Shown: positions 52,086 through 59,347, counted from the stretch's first letter. The stretch is 64,000 nucleotides of DNA from Clostridia bacterium (GCA_017472695.1 JAFUOQ010000003.1:45364-109363), one strand, 5' to 3'. Translations and numbers: made by a program. The notes: generated from the letters alone by a model not told the origin.

Positions 52086-52616
52086 ATGTTACCTAAAAAA
52101 TTTAAAGCTAATCAAACACGAACTATCGTTGTTGCAAGTATTACATTAGTTATAGGAGTTCTATTTTGTTGCTCCCTAAACTTTGGAGATGGGCTTAGCT
52201 GGCTTATCGGTGGTTCTCTTTGCTTTGCAGGTGCGCTTTACATAATCAATTCAATGGTTAAGTATAGGTCGCTCTTTACCGCAGAGGCTATTATAGGCGT
52301 TGGCGCTGTTTCATTTGGAATTATGTTTATGATCGAAAAGCTTGCGCACATTCTTCTTGCATATGTACCTTACCTTATGATTGCTATTGGAATTGCGGTT
52401 ATTATAGAAGCATTTTTGTCTAAATTTGCAAGATACAACAGTATTGTTGAGTTTATAATCACTCTTATTGTAGGTATGGGAATTACAGCGCTTGGCTTTT
52501 GCCTTATGTTTATCCCTGGCTGGACAAACATTGCCGCTGTTGTCTTTGGTTGTATTTTAATTGCAATCTCACTCTACACTCTGATTTCTCTGTTTTTATC
52601 CAGAAAAGAAAATTAA
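52086..52616 (+). CDS. DUF308-like (HdeD-type) membrane protein
   Basis: A 176-residue integral membrane protein with six hydrophobic helices arranged in pairs, the layout of DUF308/HdeD proteins. GAGG five bases before the ATG at 52086 favours this start over a GTG at 52080 that overlaps the ribosome site. No charged catalytic motif is visible. Function of the family in Firmicutes is unknown. It is a single-gene unit with its own promoter and terminator. Confidence 0.75.
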   Translation: MLPKKFKANQTRTIVVASITLVIGVLFCCSLNFGDGLSWLIGGSLCFAGALYIINSMVKYRSLFTAEAIIGVGAVSFGIMFMIEKLAHILLAYVPYLMIAIGIAVIIEAFLSKFARYNSIVEFIITLIVGMGITALGFCLMFIPGWTNIAAVVFGCILIAISLYTLISLFLSRKEN

Positions 52617-52620
52617 AAAT

Positions 52621-52653
52621 AAAAAACGACAAGCTTCGGCTTGTCGTTTTTTG
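52621..52653 (+). terminator. Strong terminator after the DUF308 gene
   Basis: AAAAAACGACAAGC/GCTTGTCGTTTTTT with a stable TTCG tetraloop. It marks the left side of the accessory region. Confidence 0.95.
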
Positions 52654-52665
52654 GCACACCCTTAC

Positions 52666-52677
52666 AAAACAGATCCG
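52666..52677 (+). repeat. Left 12-bp inverted repeat flanking the BlaI/BlaR1 cassette
   Basis: AAAACAGATCCG, the exact reverse complement of 55160-55171. The two copies enclose the three-gene cassette and its promoter. No clear target-site duplication is seen next to them. Confidence 0.6.
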
Positions 52678-52804
52678 TATAAGTCCATCATACAAAAATA
52701 GTCCGTGATTTTTTTATTTTATGGTACACTTATTCCTTGGCAATGATGGGAGTTGCACTTGACCGCTATCTTCCGGGCTGTCAACACCATGCTTGTAAAC
52801 GTAT

Positions 52805-53770
52805 CTATGTATTTTTGTTGCGGACTGCATTTGCGATGATTGCCGCAACAGCACCCGAAGCAATGATGACCAAAATATCCACCGGTGCAAGTACAATCCC
52901 GGGTATTCCTGCGAAAAAGACCCCATCGCCAAAGCGATAAAGATGTCCGCTAAGTAATATCATTTCGCCAATGTACATAACCAGAGTAACAATAGCCGCA
53001 GATATACTCGGTAACCACACGGACAGAAGTGGCTTCTTATTCAGCGTAAAGGAAGCAACGTATATGCCAACCGTTACACCGAACAGAACGAAAAATGCGC
53101 TCATCAGTATTGCGGAAAGCGCAGAAACCTTAACGTCGCCGTTTCGATAAAAGGCTGTAAAGCACGCCCAAATGCACATCCCAAGAAAAGCGCTGCTTGC
53201 GATCGATTGAATGGTAAGGGACTTGCAGCGGCTCTTATCGCCCGTATGTATCATCTTTGCAAATCCGTAAAAGCAATTCAAAATGGATATAATGAGGACA
53301 ATAGAAATTATGTAAAAATGAAGCTTGAACGCAGGGCTGTATTCTCCCATCAAAACATCAACTTCTGTCCAAGTTCTTTCTTCAAAGCTGTTTGGCGGAA
53401 CATAACACATAAACATCTGCCAATCTTCCAATGTGGAGAAAATACCGGTTACAGTGCGAGTGACAGTTACAGTCCTTTCCAAAATAAATTCAAATACAAA
53501 AAATAATACAGTTGAAATTACAGTTCCAAACAGTAATGCGTATTTCTTAAAGTATTTGAGTGCAACGGGTATCAGAGCAACACCGACCAAGAGAGCAAGT
53601 GCGATCGGTGTGTACGGAATGATATACTTGGGATAGTTTTCGGCATATACCGTACCGTACCGAATCATATCAACAATGACGGTTATTCCCATATAAATGG
53701 GATAACAAGATGCGAGTAATACGCCGAGGAGTGATAGCAGGTAATAGTTTTTGAACTTTTTGTTTTCCAT
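52805..53770 (-). CDS. Polytopic membrane protein in the BlaR1/BlaI cassette
   Basis: A 321-residue protein with eight to nine hydrophobic segments and no recognisable motif. It begins 12 bases after the BlaR1-like gene stop, so it is the likely output of the three-gene operon. A role in envelope stress or antibiotic tolerance is inference from its regulators. Directly past its stop, another frame continues with protein-like sequence (YKHGVDSPEDSGQVQL, to about 52714). The true C-terminus may therefore have been changed by a frameshift. Base composition is richer in GC than the flanking genes. Confidence 0.7.
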   Translation of the reverse strand: MENKKFKNYYLLSLLGVLLASCYPIYMGITVIVDMIRYGTVYAENYPKYIIPYTPIALALLVGVALIPVALKYFKKYALLFGTVISTVLFFVFEFILERTVTVTRTVTGIFSTLEDWQMFMCYVPPNSFEERTWTEVDVLMGEYSPAFKLHFYIISIVLIISILNCFYGFAKMIHTGDKSRCKSLTIQSIASSAFLGMCIWACFTAFYRNGDVKVSALSAILMSAFFVLFGVTVGIYVASFTLNKKPLLSVWLPSISAAIVTLVMYIGEMILLSGHLYRFGDGVFFAGIPGIVLAPVDILVIIASGAVAAIIANAVRNKNT

Positions 53771-53782
53771 AATGTACTCCTT

Positions 53783-54697
53783 TCAGGATGCGTTAGTAAG
53801 AAGAACGTAACAGATTGCTATAATAAGCGCGGAAAATGCAGCAATGGAGAAATACGAGATCTTTTTGTAAGACAAGATATTTTCGATTCTGATTCTGATT
53901 TTTGAGCCACCAAAGGATGCGGCAAATATGTTTGTTTTCTCTGCTGTTGAGAGCAGTGTATATGCATATTCTTTTCGCTCTGTTTCGTTGCATTTTGACA
54001 GTACAGTTTCGTCGCAAGCAAGCTCAATATCGGAATAAAGCATTTTTAGCAAGAGCCACGCAAAGGGATTGAACCAATGAACACACACAACGATATACGC
54101 CAAAAGACGAATGAAGTTATCTTTTCGTTTTAGGTGGGCTTTTTCATGCATCAATATGAAGTTCAGTCTGTTTGTATCGTATTCGGTCGGAAGGATGATT
54201 TTCGGTTTTATGATTCCATAAACCGCAGGTGTTTTGTTCTTGTCTGAAATATAGATATTATCCTTTAATTTTTGGGCATCCTTCATTTCGCCAAGCGTAA
54301 TGAAATAAATGATCGTCAAAGTGAGGATTGCTGCCAATGCTACGATAAGCCATACCACAGAAGCAATATTAAAGAGATCCTCAAGAAGATTGACCTTATA
54401 AGTGATTGGAAAATAACTGTTTGCCCCCATTACGTGATTCATCATAGTAAGTGCCGAGTCATCGCCAATTTGAACGATAGTAACGGTTTTAGTTGTAACC
54501 TTGGAAAGCAAAGCCATAATACCGTATTTGCTTGAAATTCCAACGGGAATACACATTCGAACAAACGGCACAAGCCACAGCCAAATAAAAATTCGACGCG
54601 GGATTTTTTTGAATAAGCGAATAAGCAATACGGGTATCATACAAATCGTGGCGGCGATACTCATATTGAATATCCAATAAAAGATTTCTCCAAGCAT
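53783..54697 (-). CDS. BlaR1/MecR1-type M56 membrane metallopeptidase (no C-terminal sensor domain)
   Basis: A 304-residue protein with membrane helices at the N-terminus and an M56 zinc protease domain. The zinc motif HEKAH lies near residue 184, with a downstream acidic site in DIELACDE. In BlaR1 a beta-lactam-binding sensor domain follows the last membrane helix. Here the protein ends just after that helix (AAFSALIIAICYVLLT), so the signal it senses cannot be a covalent beta-lactam adduct on that domain. It starts four bases after the BlaI-like gene. It should cleave the BlaI-like repressor upon activation. Confidence 0.88.
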   Translation of the reverse strand: MLGEIFYWIFNMSIAATICMIPVLLIRLFKKIPRRIFIWLWLVPFVRMCIPVGISSKYGIMALLSKVTTKTVTIVQIGDDSALTMMNHVMGANSYFPITYKVNLLEDLFNIASVVWLIVALAAILTLTIIYFITLGEMKDAQKLKDNIYISDKNKTPAVYGIIKPKIILPTEYDTNRLNFILMHEKAHLKRKDNFIRLLAYIVVCVHWFNPFAWLLLKMLYSDIELACDETVLSKCNETERKEYAYTLLSTAEKTNIFAASFGGSKIRIRIENILSYKKISYFSIAAFSALIIAICYVLLTNAS

Positions 54698-54701
54698 GGT
54701 A

Positions 54702-55055
54702 TCACCTCTTGTCGATCAACTTTCGAAGCTCTTCGATTTCATCCTTTGTTAGTTTTTCGTCTTCTATCAAAGCCGAAAAAAGTGCTTTTCTTGAACCGCC
54801 AAAGAGCTTGTCAATCAAGGTCTGTGTTTCACTTTCACAAACATCTTTTTTAGAGATAAGTGAAATACATATAAAACCGGGATCGGTACGCTTGATGTAA
54901 CCTTTTGCCTCAATTTTCTTAATAACGGTGTATGTGGTGTTCTTATTCCATCCGAATTCCTTATCTGCAAGGATACTTAATTCTTTCGCGCTGATGGGTT
55001 CGTTTGCCCAAATCAGCTCCATCACCTTTAATTCGCTGTCAAATAATTTTTGCAT
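54702..55055 (-). CDS. BlaI/MecI-family repressor
   Basis: A 117-residue winged-helix repressor. The ATG at 55055 follows GGAGG by nine bases and opens the family sequence LFDSELKVMELIWANEPISA. The recognition region is NKNTTYTVIKKIEAKGYI. The C-terminal part, with a dimerisation helix (DEIEELRKLIDK), is the usual target of BlaR1-type proteases. It is the first gene of the operon and must bind the 36-bp palindrome over its own promoter. Confidence 0.9.
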   Translation of the reverse strand: MQKLFDSELKVMELIWANEPISAKELSILADKEFGWNKNTTYTVIKKIEAKGYIKRTDPGFICISLISKKDVCESETQTLIDKLFGGSRKALFSALIEDEKLTKDEIEELRKLIDKR

Positions 55056-55068
55056 AATTATCGCCTCC

Positions 55069-55115
55069 AGACTATTACTATAGTATATACTATCACAATA
55101 GTCTGTGTTTGTCAA
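55069..55115 (-). promoter_or_regulatory. BlaI-type operator palindrome over the cassette promoter
   Basis: Minus-strand promoter TTGACA (55110-55115), 17 bases, TAGTAT (55087-55092). A symmetric operator is centred at 55086/55087: inner 14-bp perfect palindrome ATAGTATATACTAT (55080-55093) and outer arms AGACTATT (55069-55076) and AATAGTCT (55097-55104). It overlaps the -10 element, so bound repressor would block transcription. Confidence 0.85.
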
Positions 55116-55159
55116 TAGCTTTTTTAAAATTCGTGGTTCGGATCCTCTCGAAGAAGGGG

Positions 55160-55171
55160 CGGATCTGTTTT
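55160..55171 (-). repeat. Right 12-bp inverted repeat flanking the BlaI/BlaR1 cassette
   Basis: CGGATCTGTTTT, exact reverse complement of 52666-52677. The enclosed span is about 2.5 kb. Confidence 0.6.
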
Positions 55172-55204
55172 AGAAGCAACTATTTGTAAACAATTTGTGT
55201 CTAA

Positions 55205-55330
55205 CGCAAAAAACCGGAAGAATTTGAAACCCTGTCGTGGGTTCAAGTCCTTCCGGTCGCTTGTGTTCCGTATTTAATTCTTGAAAAAGTGCGTTTTCGG
55301 TAGTTCGAATCCTTCGGCTCGAAGAAAAAT
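55205..55330. other. tRNA 3'-end-like fragments in a gene-free stretch
   Basis: The stretch from the repressor promoter to tRNA-Trp has no gene. It contains a hairpin ACCGGAAGAATTTGAAACCC against GGGTTCAAGTCCTTCCGGT whose right arm reads like a T-loop plus acceptor end of a tRNA (GGTTCAAGTCC..CCGGTCGC). A second fragment of the same sort lies near 55300 (TAGTTCGAATCCTTCGGCTCG without the preceding tRNA body). Such pieces are often relics of recombination at tRNA genes. Confidence 0.45.
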
Positions 55331-55370
55331 CGGAAATGGATCTATGGAACTTTGAAAAAAAGTAGGCGTG

Positions 55371-55406
55371 AAAAAACGGGAGGAATCTCTCGAAATCTCC
55401 CGTTTT
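55371..55406 (-). terminator. Terminator of tRNA-Trp
   Basis: AAAACGGGAG pairs with CTCCCGTTTT; on the minus strand it is followed by TTTT from 55371-55374 and more T residues. Confidence 0.8.
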
Positions 55407-55446
55407 CTCTTGTTTTCTCGGTCGGATCTTTTTTGACCGATAATGA

Positions 55447-55522
55447 TGGCAGGGGCGCAAGGACTCGAACCCTGGACACCCAGTTTTGGAGACTGGTGTT
55501 CTACCAACTGAACTACACCCCT
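55447..55522 (-). tRNA. tRNA-Trp (anticodon CCA)
   Basis: 76 bases including an encoded CCA. The acceptor stem is AGGGGTG/CGCCCCT with discriminator G. The anticodon loop reads CTCCAAA, and the T loop is GTTCGAGTC. A minus-strand promoter TTGCAA (55559-55564), 17 bases, TATAAT (55536-55541) lies just upstream. Confidence 0.95.
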
Positions 55523-55535
55523 ATTGGACTATAAA

Positions 55536-55564
55536 ATTATAGCATATGTTTTTTAGAATTGCAA
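55536..55564 (-). promoter_or_regulatory. Promoter of tRNA-Trp
   Basis: TTGCAA and TATAAT on the minus strand with 17-base spacing, 14 bases before the mature tRNA. Confidence 0.8.
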
Positions 55565-55659
55565 TACCTTTTTTAAAATTTTTATTTTTGGAATAAATCT
55601 ATGCTTGTGTGCGTATAATATAATATGATTCCGATTAAAAATTTTTTATAAAAAAGCAC

Positions 55660-55688
55660 TTGACAAGTCAATTTTTGTGTGCTATACT
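55660..55688 (+). promoter_or_regulatory. Promoter of the tRNA-Leu/tRNA-fMet unit
   Basis: TTGACA (55660-55665), 17 bases, TATACT (55683-55688), 14 bases ahead of tRNA-Leu. Confidence 0.88.
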
Positions 55689-55702
55689 TATTAGGCTAAT
55701 AA

Positions 55703-55791
55703 GCCGATGTGGCGGAATCGGTAGACGCCACGGACTTAAAATCCGTTGGGAAGAAATTCCCGTGCCGGTTCGAGTCCGGCTATCGGCACCA
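55703..55791 (+). tRNA. tRNA-Leu (anticodon TAA)
   Basis: 89 bases with encoded CCA. Acceptor GCCGATG/TATCGGC, discriminator A, anticodon loop ACTTAAAAT, long variable arm (GGGAAGAAATTCCC) typical of a class II tRNA. Confidence 0.95.
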
Positions 55792-55816
55792 AACTCTCTT
55801 TTATGAGAGTATATAT

Positions 55817-55894
<78 letters not shown>

Positions 55895-55900
55895 AACAAA

Positions 55901-55936
55901 AACCCTTGTAGCATGTGGCTTCAAGGGTGTTTTTAT
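55901..55936 (+). terminator. Terminator after tRNA-fMet
   Basis: ACCCTTGTAGC pairs with GCTTCAAGGGT (one bulge), then GTTTTTA. Confidence 0.75.
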
Positions 55937-55984
55937 TTATCTGTAAATTTGGTTAGTTTATCACTTTTGTTCTTTATTTGTTCT

Positions 55985-56218
55985 TTATTGCTCTAAAACC
56001 TGTATTTCCGATACGCAAATGAATTCGCTTTGCTCGTCTTTATACCTGTGCCCTGATATACTTATTCTTGTGCCCTCTCTCAATGAACCGACATTTGTTT
56101 TTTGGGTTAAACCTATACAAACATTATTTGCTACTTGGAAACAGCAAAATTTTTGTGATATATCGATAACTGTTAAATTTCCCGAGATATGACATTCTTT
56201 AAAATTGCTTTTATTCAT
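55985..56218 (-). CDS. Small hypothetical protein of the tRNA-fMet element
   Basis: A 77-residue protein; ATG at 56218 chosen because GGAGAGGG precedes it. Beta-rich pattern (NLTVIDISQKFCCFQVANNV, GTRISISGHRYKDEQSEFIC) that could be a small OB-like fold, which I cannot confirm. It follows the S24-like gene by ten bases in the same minus-strand operon. Confidence 0.5.
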   Translation of the reverse strand: MNKSNFKECHISGNLTVIDISQKFCCFQVANNVCIGLTQKTNVGSLREGTRISISGHRYKDEQSEFICVSEIQVLEQ

Positions 56219-56228
56219 TATCCCTCTC

Positions 56229-56567
56229 CTACATCTCAAATTGGCAACATACAACTTGCCCAATAATTTTTATTCGGTTGAATTCTTCATAATCAAGAGC
56301 TTCAACGTCGTTCGGTGTCTGAATTACTATATTGCCCTTTTCTTCAATGTATGTAATACGTGCTATTTCTATTGTCTCGTTATCCTCTTTGAGCATTACG
56401 GCAATTTTGCCATTTTCTGCATATATTTGTTTTTTGCATATTATTATACTACCCTCGGGGATGTTCCATTCTTTCAAACCGTTATCTGCTACTGTTAGCA
56501 TAAAAAGGTCTTTTACTTTTATATTTTCTGTAAATGGTGTTATTGGTGTTTTGACTTTGTTTTTCAT
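56229..56567 (-). CDS. Stand-alone S24/LexA-like domain, apparently catalytically inactive
   Basis: A 112-residue protein that follows the S24 peptidase pattern of phage repressors (LTVADNGLKEWNIPEGSIII, then KIAVMLKEDNETIEIARI, then VEALDYEEFNRIKIIGQVV). Compared with the LexA in this window, the serine motif SGDSM becomes ADNGL and the lysine motif TLKRY becomes IEIARI, so both catalytic residues are missing. There is no DNA-binding domain. It may be a decoy or partner of a repressor, or an unrelated beta-rich protein with the same outline. Confidence 0.55.
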   Translation of the reverse strand: MKNKVKTPITPFTENIKVKDLFMLTVADNGLKEWNIPEGSIIICKKQIYAENGKIAVMLKEDNETIEIARITYIEEKGNIVIQTPNDVEALDYEEFNRIKIIGQVVCCQFEM

Positions 56568-56622
56568 TGTTGATTCCTTTTCAATTTCATTGTTCGCCCT
56601 CTCGGTTAGGAGAGGGCTTTTA

Positions 56623-56892
56623 TTATGCGATTACTAATCTTTTATATACTGTATTTATAGTGTATCTTGCAACTATATCAGGAATTTCTTTTTTCATACT
56701 CTTTGTATCAACTCGTGAACTTTCAATGCTCCTATATGTGATTTTATGTGTACCCATGCGTATTTCCTCGTTATCCCCCATAAAGTCCTTTATTTCAGCC
56801 TCTAACGCGCCTATTTTCGTGTTTATTTGGTCTTGTCTCGCCTTTAGTCTTTTTAGTTCTCTTAACTTTGCGTTCAATTCTGTACTACTCAT
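56623..56892 (-). CDS. Phage-type coiled-coil protein found near recombination genes
   Basis: An 89-residue protein. Residues 5-40 are a charged coiled coil (ELNAKLRELKRLKARQDQIN). The C-terminal half has YRSIESSRVDTKSMKKEIPD and a final VYKRLVIA, a pattern I know from small proteins beside YqaJ-type viral recombinases. No recombinase is present here. The gene leads the minus-strand operon of the element. Confidence 0.55.
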   Translation of the reverse strand: MSSTELNAKLRELKRLKARQDQINTKIGALEAEIKDFMGDNEEIRMGTHKITYRSIESSRVDTKSMKKEIPDIVARYTINTVYKRLVIA

Positions 56893-57139
56893 TATAATTC
56901 TCCTTAAATTTAGTTATTGACTTTTGTTTTTTAGTGTGTTATAATTACTACAACATCATTGCTTATTGATGTTCTATGTTTTGGGGTGCGTTGTTCGTAG
57001 TGGCGCGCCCTCTTTCTTTTTATATTTCGTTTTCACTCTCCTTGTTTTTTCGTTTAGGCTTTGGGAAAGCTCTCAAAGGTATATCACGCAACCTCTCCGT
57101 TTTATGCCTTTCCCTATGCCTTACGATTATAGTATACCA

Positions 57140-57272
57140 CTATTGTACCCAATAGTCAATAGAAAAACACTAACTTTTTGCTTTTCTACCATTTGCGCAA
57201 AATATTGTACCCAATAGTTGAGATATTTGTGCATTTTGACATATTGCACCCAATAGCAAATTGTGATATAAT
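57140..57272 (+). promoter_or_regulatory. Three palindromic iterons and promoter of the RHH-Fic operon
   Basis: CTATTGTACCCAATAG at 57140-57155 is repeated with one or two changes at 57202-57217 and 57241-57256. Each is an inverted repeat (ATTG/CAAT). The third overlaps the -35 of a promoter TTGCAC (57244-57249), 17 bases, TATAAT (57267-57272). These are likely operators of the ribbon-helix-helix protein, giving autorepression. The rest of the 413-base gap 56893-57305 shows no gene. Confidence 0.8.
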
Positions 57273-57305
57273 AAGTTTGATAAAGCAAAATAGGAGGAAA
57301 AACAA

Positions 57306-57497
57306 ATGGCAATAAGTAAAAACCAACAGAAGTCAGTTGCTAAATATGTTAAAAATCATTATGACGATATTAAGGTTAGAGTGCCTAAGGGAGAAAGAGA
57401 TATAATTCAAGCTCACGCAGAAGTTCAGGGAGAAACTACAAATGCATTTATAAATAGAGCCATTAAAGAAGCAATAGAAAGAGATACATCAAAATAA
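57306..57497 (+). CDS. Ribbon-helix-helix DNA-binding protein (probable antitoxin)
   Basis: A 63-residue Arc/MetJ-type protein. The beta-strand DIKVRVPKGERDIIQAHAEV followed by two short helices (TTNAFINRAIKEAIER) is the ribbon-helix-helix layout. It directly precedes the Fic gene and follows three palindromic iterons, so it is the probable autorepressor and antitoxin or chaperone partner. Confidence 0.8.
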   Translation: MAISKNQQKSVAKYVKNHYDDIKVRVPKGERDIIQAHAEVQGETTNAFINRAIKEAIERDTSK

Positions 57498-57531
57498 GTT
57501 CGCGAAAGTTCGCAACTATAAAGGAGAAAAA

Positions 57532-58194
57532 ATGAATTACGCAAATAAATATAACTTAACCCAAGAACAAAGTTTATTTCTTGCTAAAAAGAAATGGGAT
57601 GAAAATGTGTATTGTGGTATGAGAATGGAAAACAGAGCCGTTACATTTCCACAAACGCAAACAATTTTGAATGGTGTAAATGTTCCTAATGTACAACTTG
57701 ACGATATACAAGCAATACTAAATATGCGTGATGCGTGGAAATATCTATTTAAAACAATCAATGAGCCACTAACGATTGAATATATCTGTGAATTAAACGG
57801 ATATATAGCGAGAAACGAAGCTCTTGAATGGGGTAAATTGAGAAAAGGCATTGTTGGTATATCGGGAACAGACTACAAGCCACCAATACCCGAATATGAA
57901 ACAATCAAAGCCGAATTAGACGAAATACTCACATCTAATACAACAGCAACCGAAAAAGCCCTTAATGCGTTTGTATGGGGTGCAAGAGGTCAATTCTTTT
58001 GGGATGGAAACAAAAGAACAAGCCTAACAGTTGCTAATAAAATACTCGTTGCAAATGGCGCAGGTGTTTTAACAATTACAGATAAGCATATGGAAGAATT
58101 CAACGCCCTACTTTTAGACTATTACAACTCCGGAATATCAGACAATTTAAAACAGTTTTTATATGATAATGCAATACAAGGAATTGAGTTATAA
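57532..58194 (+). CDS. Fic-domain protein with altered active site (probable toxin)
   Basis: A 220-residue Fic protein. Fic enzymes transfer AMP or another group to target proteins. The active-site loop is QFFWDGNKRTSL (Q154 to L165). Compared with the consensus HxFx[D/E]GNxRxxR, the catalytic histidine is replaced by Q154 and the last Arg by Leu. An N-terminal segment with TFPQTQTILNG resembles the inhibitory helix region of self-regulated Fic proteins. Either this clade uses another chemistry or it is inactive. It is paired with the RHH gene 34 bases upstream. Confidence 0.8.
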   Translation: MNYANKYNLTQEQSLFLAKKKWDENVYCGMRMENRAVTFPQTQTILNGVNVPNVQLDDIQAILNMRDAWKYLFKTINEPLTIEYICELNGYIARNEALEWGKLRKGIVGISGTDYKPPIPEYETIKAELDEILTSNTTATEKALNAFVWGARGQFFWDGNKRTSLTVANKILVANGAGVLTITDKHMEEFNALLLDYYNSGISDNLKQFLYDNAIQGIEL

Positions 58195-58256
58195 TTTTTA
58201 TTCTCTGAGAGGGACAAAAATAACTCTATAAATGTCTATTTTTTTATAAAAAAACC

Positions 58257-58350
58257 TTGATTGCACTAATAAAATATGCTATAATTATAATAGCAAAAGT
58301 ATGTATAAATATTGAGAGCGCAGCCTAATAAAAGGCTGTGCTCTTTTTTA
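58257..58350 (+). promoter_or_regulatory. Promoter followed by leader terminator
   Basis: TTGATT (58257-58262), 17 bases, TATAAT (58280-58285, repeated at 58286-58291). About 25 bases downstream a hairpin AGAGCGCAGCCT/AGGCTGTGCTCT (58315-58344) runs into TTTTTT. A terminator inside the leader of the next gene suggests attenuation, or a very short RNA. Confidence 0.65.
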
Positions 58351-58385
58351 TACATATTGGCTATATACAAGAAAGGAGGAACACA

Positions 58386-58652
58386 ATGATTACTTTTGAC
58401 TTTTACGTTAAAAATCGTGCTATTGGCAACTATGAAAAGATTGATGGAACGGTTACACCTTTAACAACTGAGGATTTATTAGATAAAGCTTTAGACCAGG
58501 CATTTATTGTTTTGGAAAACACAACAATAGAAACAATAGAGCCATCAACTGAGGTAAAAATAGTAATACATCAAGAGGGCAAGGAAGATGTAGAAAAATA
58601 CTATATATCAGGCTCTGATGAAAGCACACAAACGCCACTTAATGTAGGTTGA
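58386..58652 (+). CDS. Small hypothetical protein of the tRNA-fMet element
   Basis: An 88-residue acidic protein; ATG at 58386 chosen because AAGGAGG lies six bases upstream. Opening ITFDFYVKNRAIGNYEKIDG and later EVKIVIHQEGKEDVEKYYIS suggest a small beta protein. No family recognised. It is the first of three closely spaced plus-strand genes. Confidence 0.55.
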   Translation: MITFDFYVKNRAIGNYEKIDGTVTPLTTEDLLDKALDQAFIVLENTTIETIEPSTEVKIVIHQEGKEDVEKYYISGSDESTQTPLNVG

Positions 58653-58681
58653 CAAATTGAGCAATAAGAGGTATAATAAAT

Positions 58682-59050
58682 ATGGCACAATTTAAAGAAA
58701 GCGAACATCCAAGAGACAATGATGGTAAGTTTATCGATAAGGGAAAATCAAGCTCGAATGGACGAAAACAAAAGTTTTCCCAGGCTTTAAATACATATGC
58801 GAATAAAAGAAAAAGCCCCACCGTTACAAATCAAGAATGGGCTTTATGGTATAAGGCAATTGGAGATATTGAAAGAGGCGAAAGATATGAGCCGACCAAT
58901 GACGGGAAAACTTACATACCAATAGACAATAAAGTGTTTGTAACATCGGGAACATATGTTAAACCTAATTTAGAAACAGTAATAGAATTTGACAGTATTG
59001 ACGAAATGGATGATTTTATATCGGATATGGCAGGTAATGATATATGGTAA
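58682..59050 (+). CDS. Hypothetical protein with phage head-morphogenesis-like N-terminus
   Basis: A 122-residue protein. The start FKESEHPRDNDGKFIDKGK is a pattern often found near the C-terminal toxin junction of phage minor head (MuF-type) proteins. The rest (IPIDNKVFVTSGTYVKPNLE, then IDEMDDFISDMAGNDIW) could be a small effector domain. Overlap by seven bases with the next gene suggests a protein pair, perhaps effector and immunity, but this is speculative. Confidence 0.5.
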   Translation: MAQFKESEHPRDNDGKFIDKGKSSSNGRKQKFSQALNTYANKRKSPTVTNQEWALWYKAIGDIERGERYEPTNDGKTYIPIDNKVFVTSGTYVKPNLETVIEFDSIDEMDDFISDMAGNDIW

Positions 59051-59271
59051 ATCAAGAATTAAAGAAAACTTGGAGAAATTATATCAAAAAAGCAAGAGAT
59101 AAAAAGTTTCGTGAAGAAACAATAAAAGTAATGGGAATGTTGGCGCTCTCCAAAAACGCAGTTATGCATTTTGGGAATAGTCAAATAGCATTTGAACACC
59201 TTATATCTCTTGTCGATAAATACGAGGAGCAAGAGGTTTTTAAACTGTTTACAAATGAAATAGGAGTATAG
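59044..59271 (+). CDS. Small helical protein, possible partner of the preceding gene
   Basis: A 75-residue, mainly helical, charged protein (KKTWRNYIKKARDKKFREET, HFGNSQIAFEHLISLVDKYE). Start overlaps the upstream stop. Size and coupling fit an immunity-type protein, without any motif to prove it. A terminator begins within its stop codon. Confidence 0.5.
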   Translation: MVNQELKKTWRNYIKKARDKKFREETIKVMGMLALSKNAVMHFGNSQIAFEHLISLVDKYEEQEVFKLFTNEIGV

Positions 59272-59297
59272 GACACTATTGTGTCCTTTTCTTAAAA
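59270..59297 (+). terminator. Terminator ending the element's plus-strand operon
   Basis: AGGACAC pairs with GTGTCCT around TATT, then TTTCTT. Confidence 0.85.
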
Positions 59298-59347
59298 GTG
59301 TTGCACTTGATAGTATAATTCACCATATGCAATAGAAAAGGAGAGTA

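Noticed and set aside
57537-57851. Open frame antisense to the Fic gene
   Set aside because: Overlaps a gene with a clear Fic motif and coupled antitoxin; no start site of its own.
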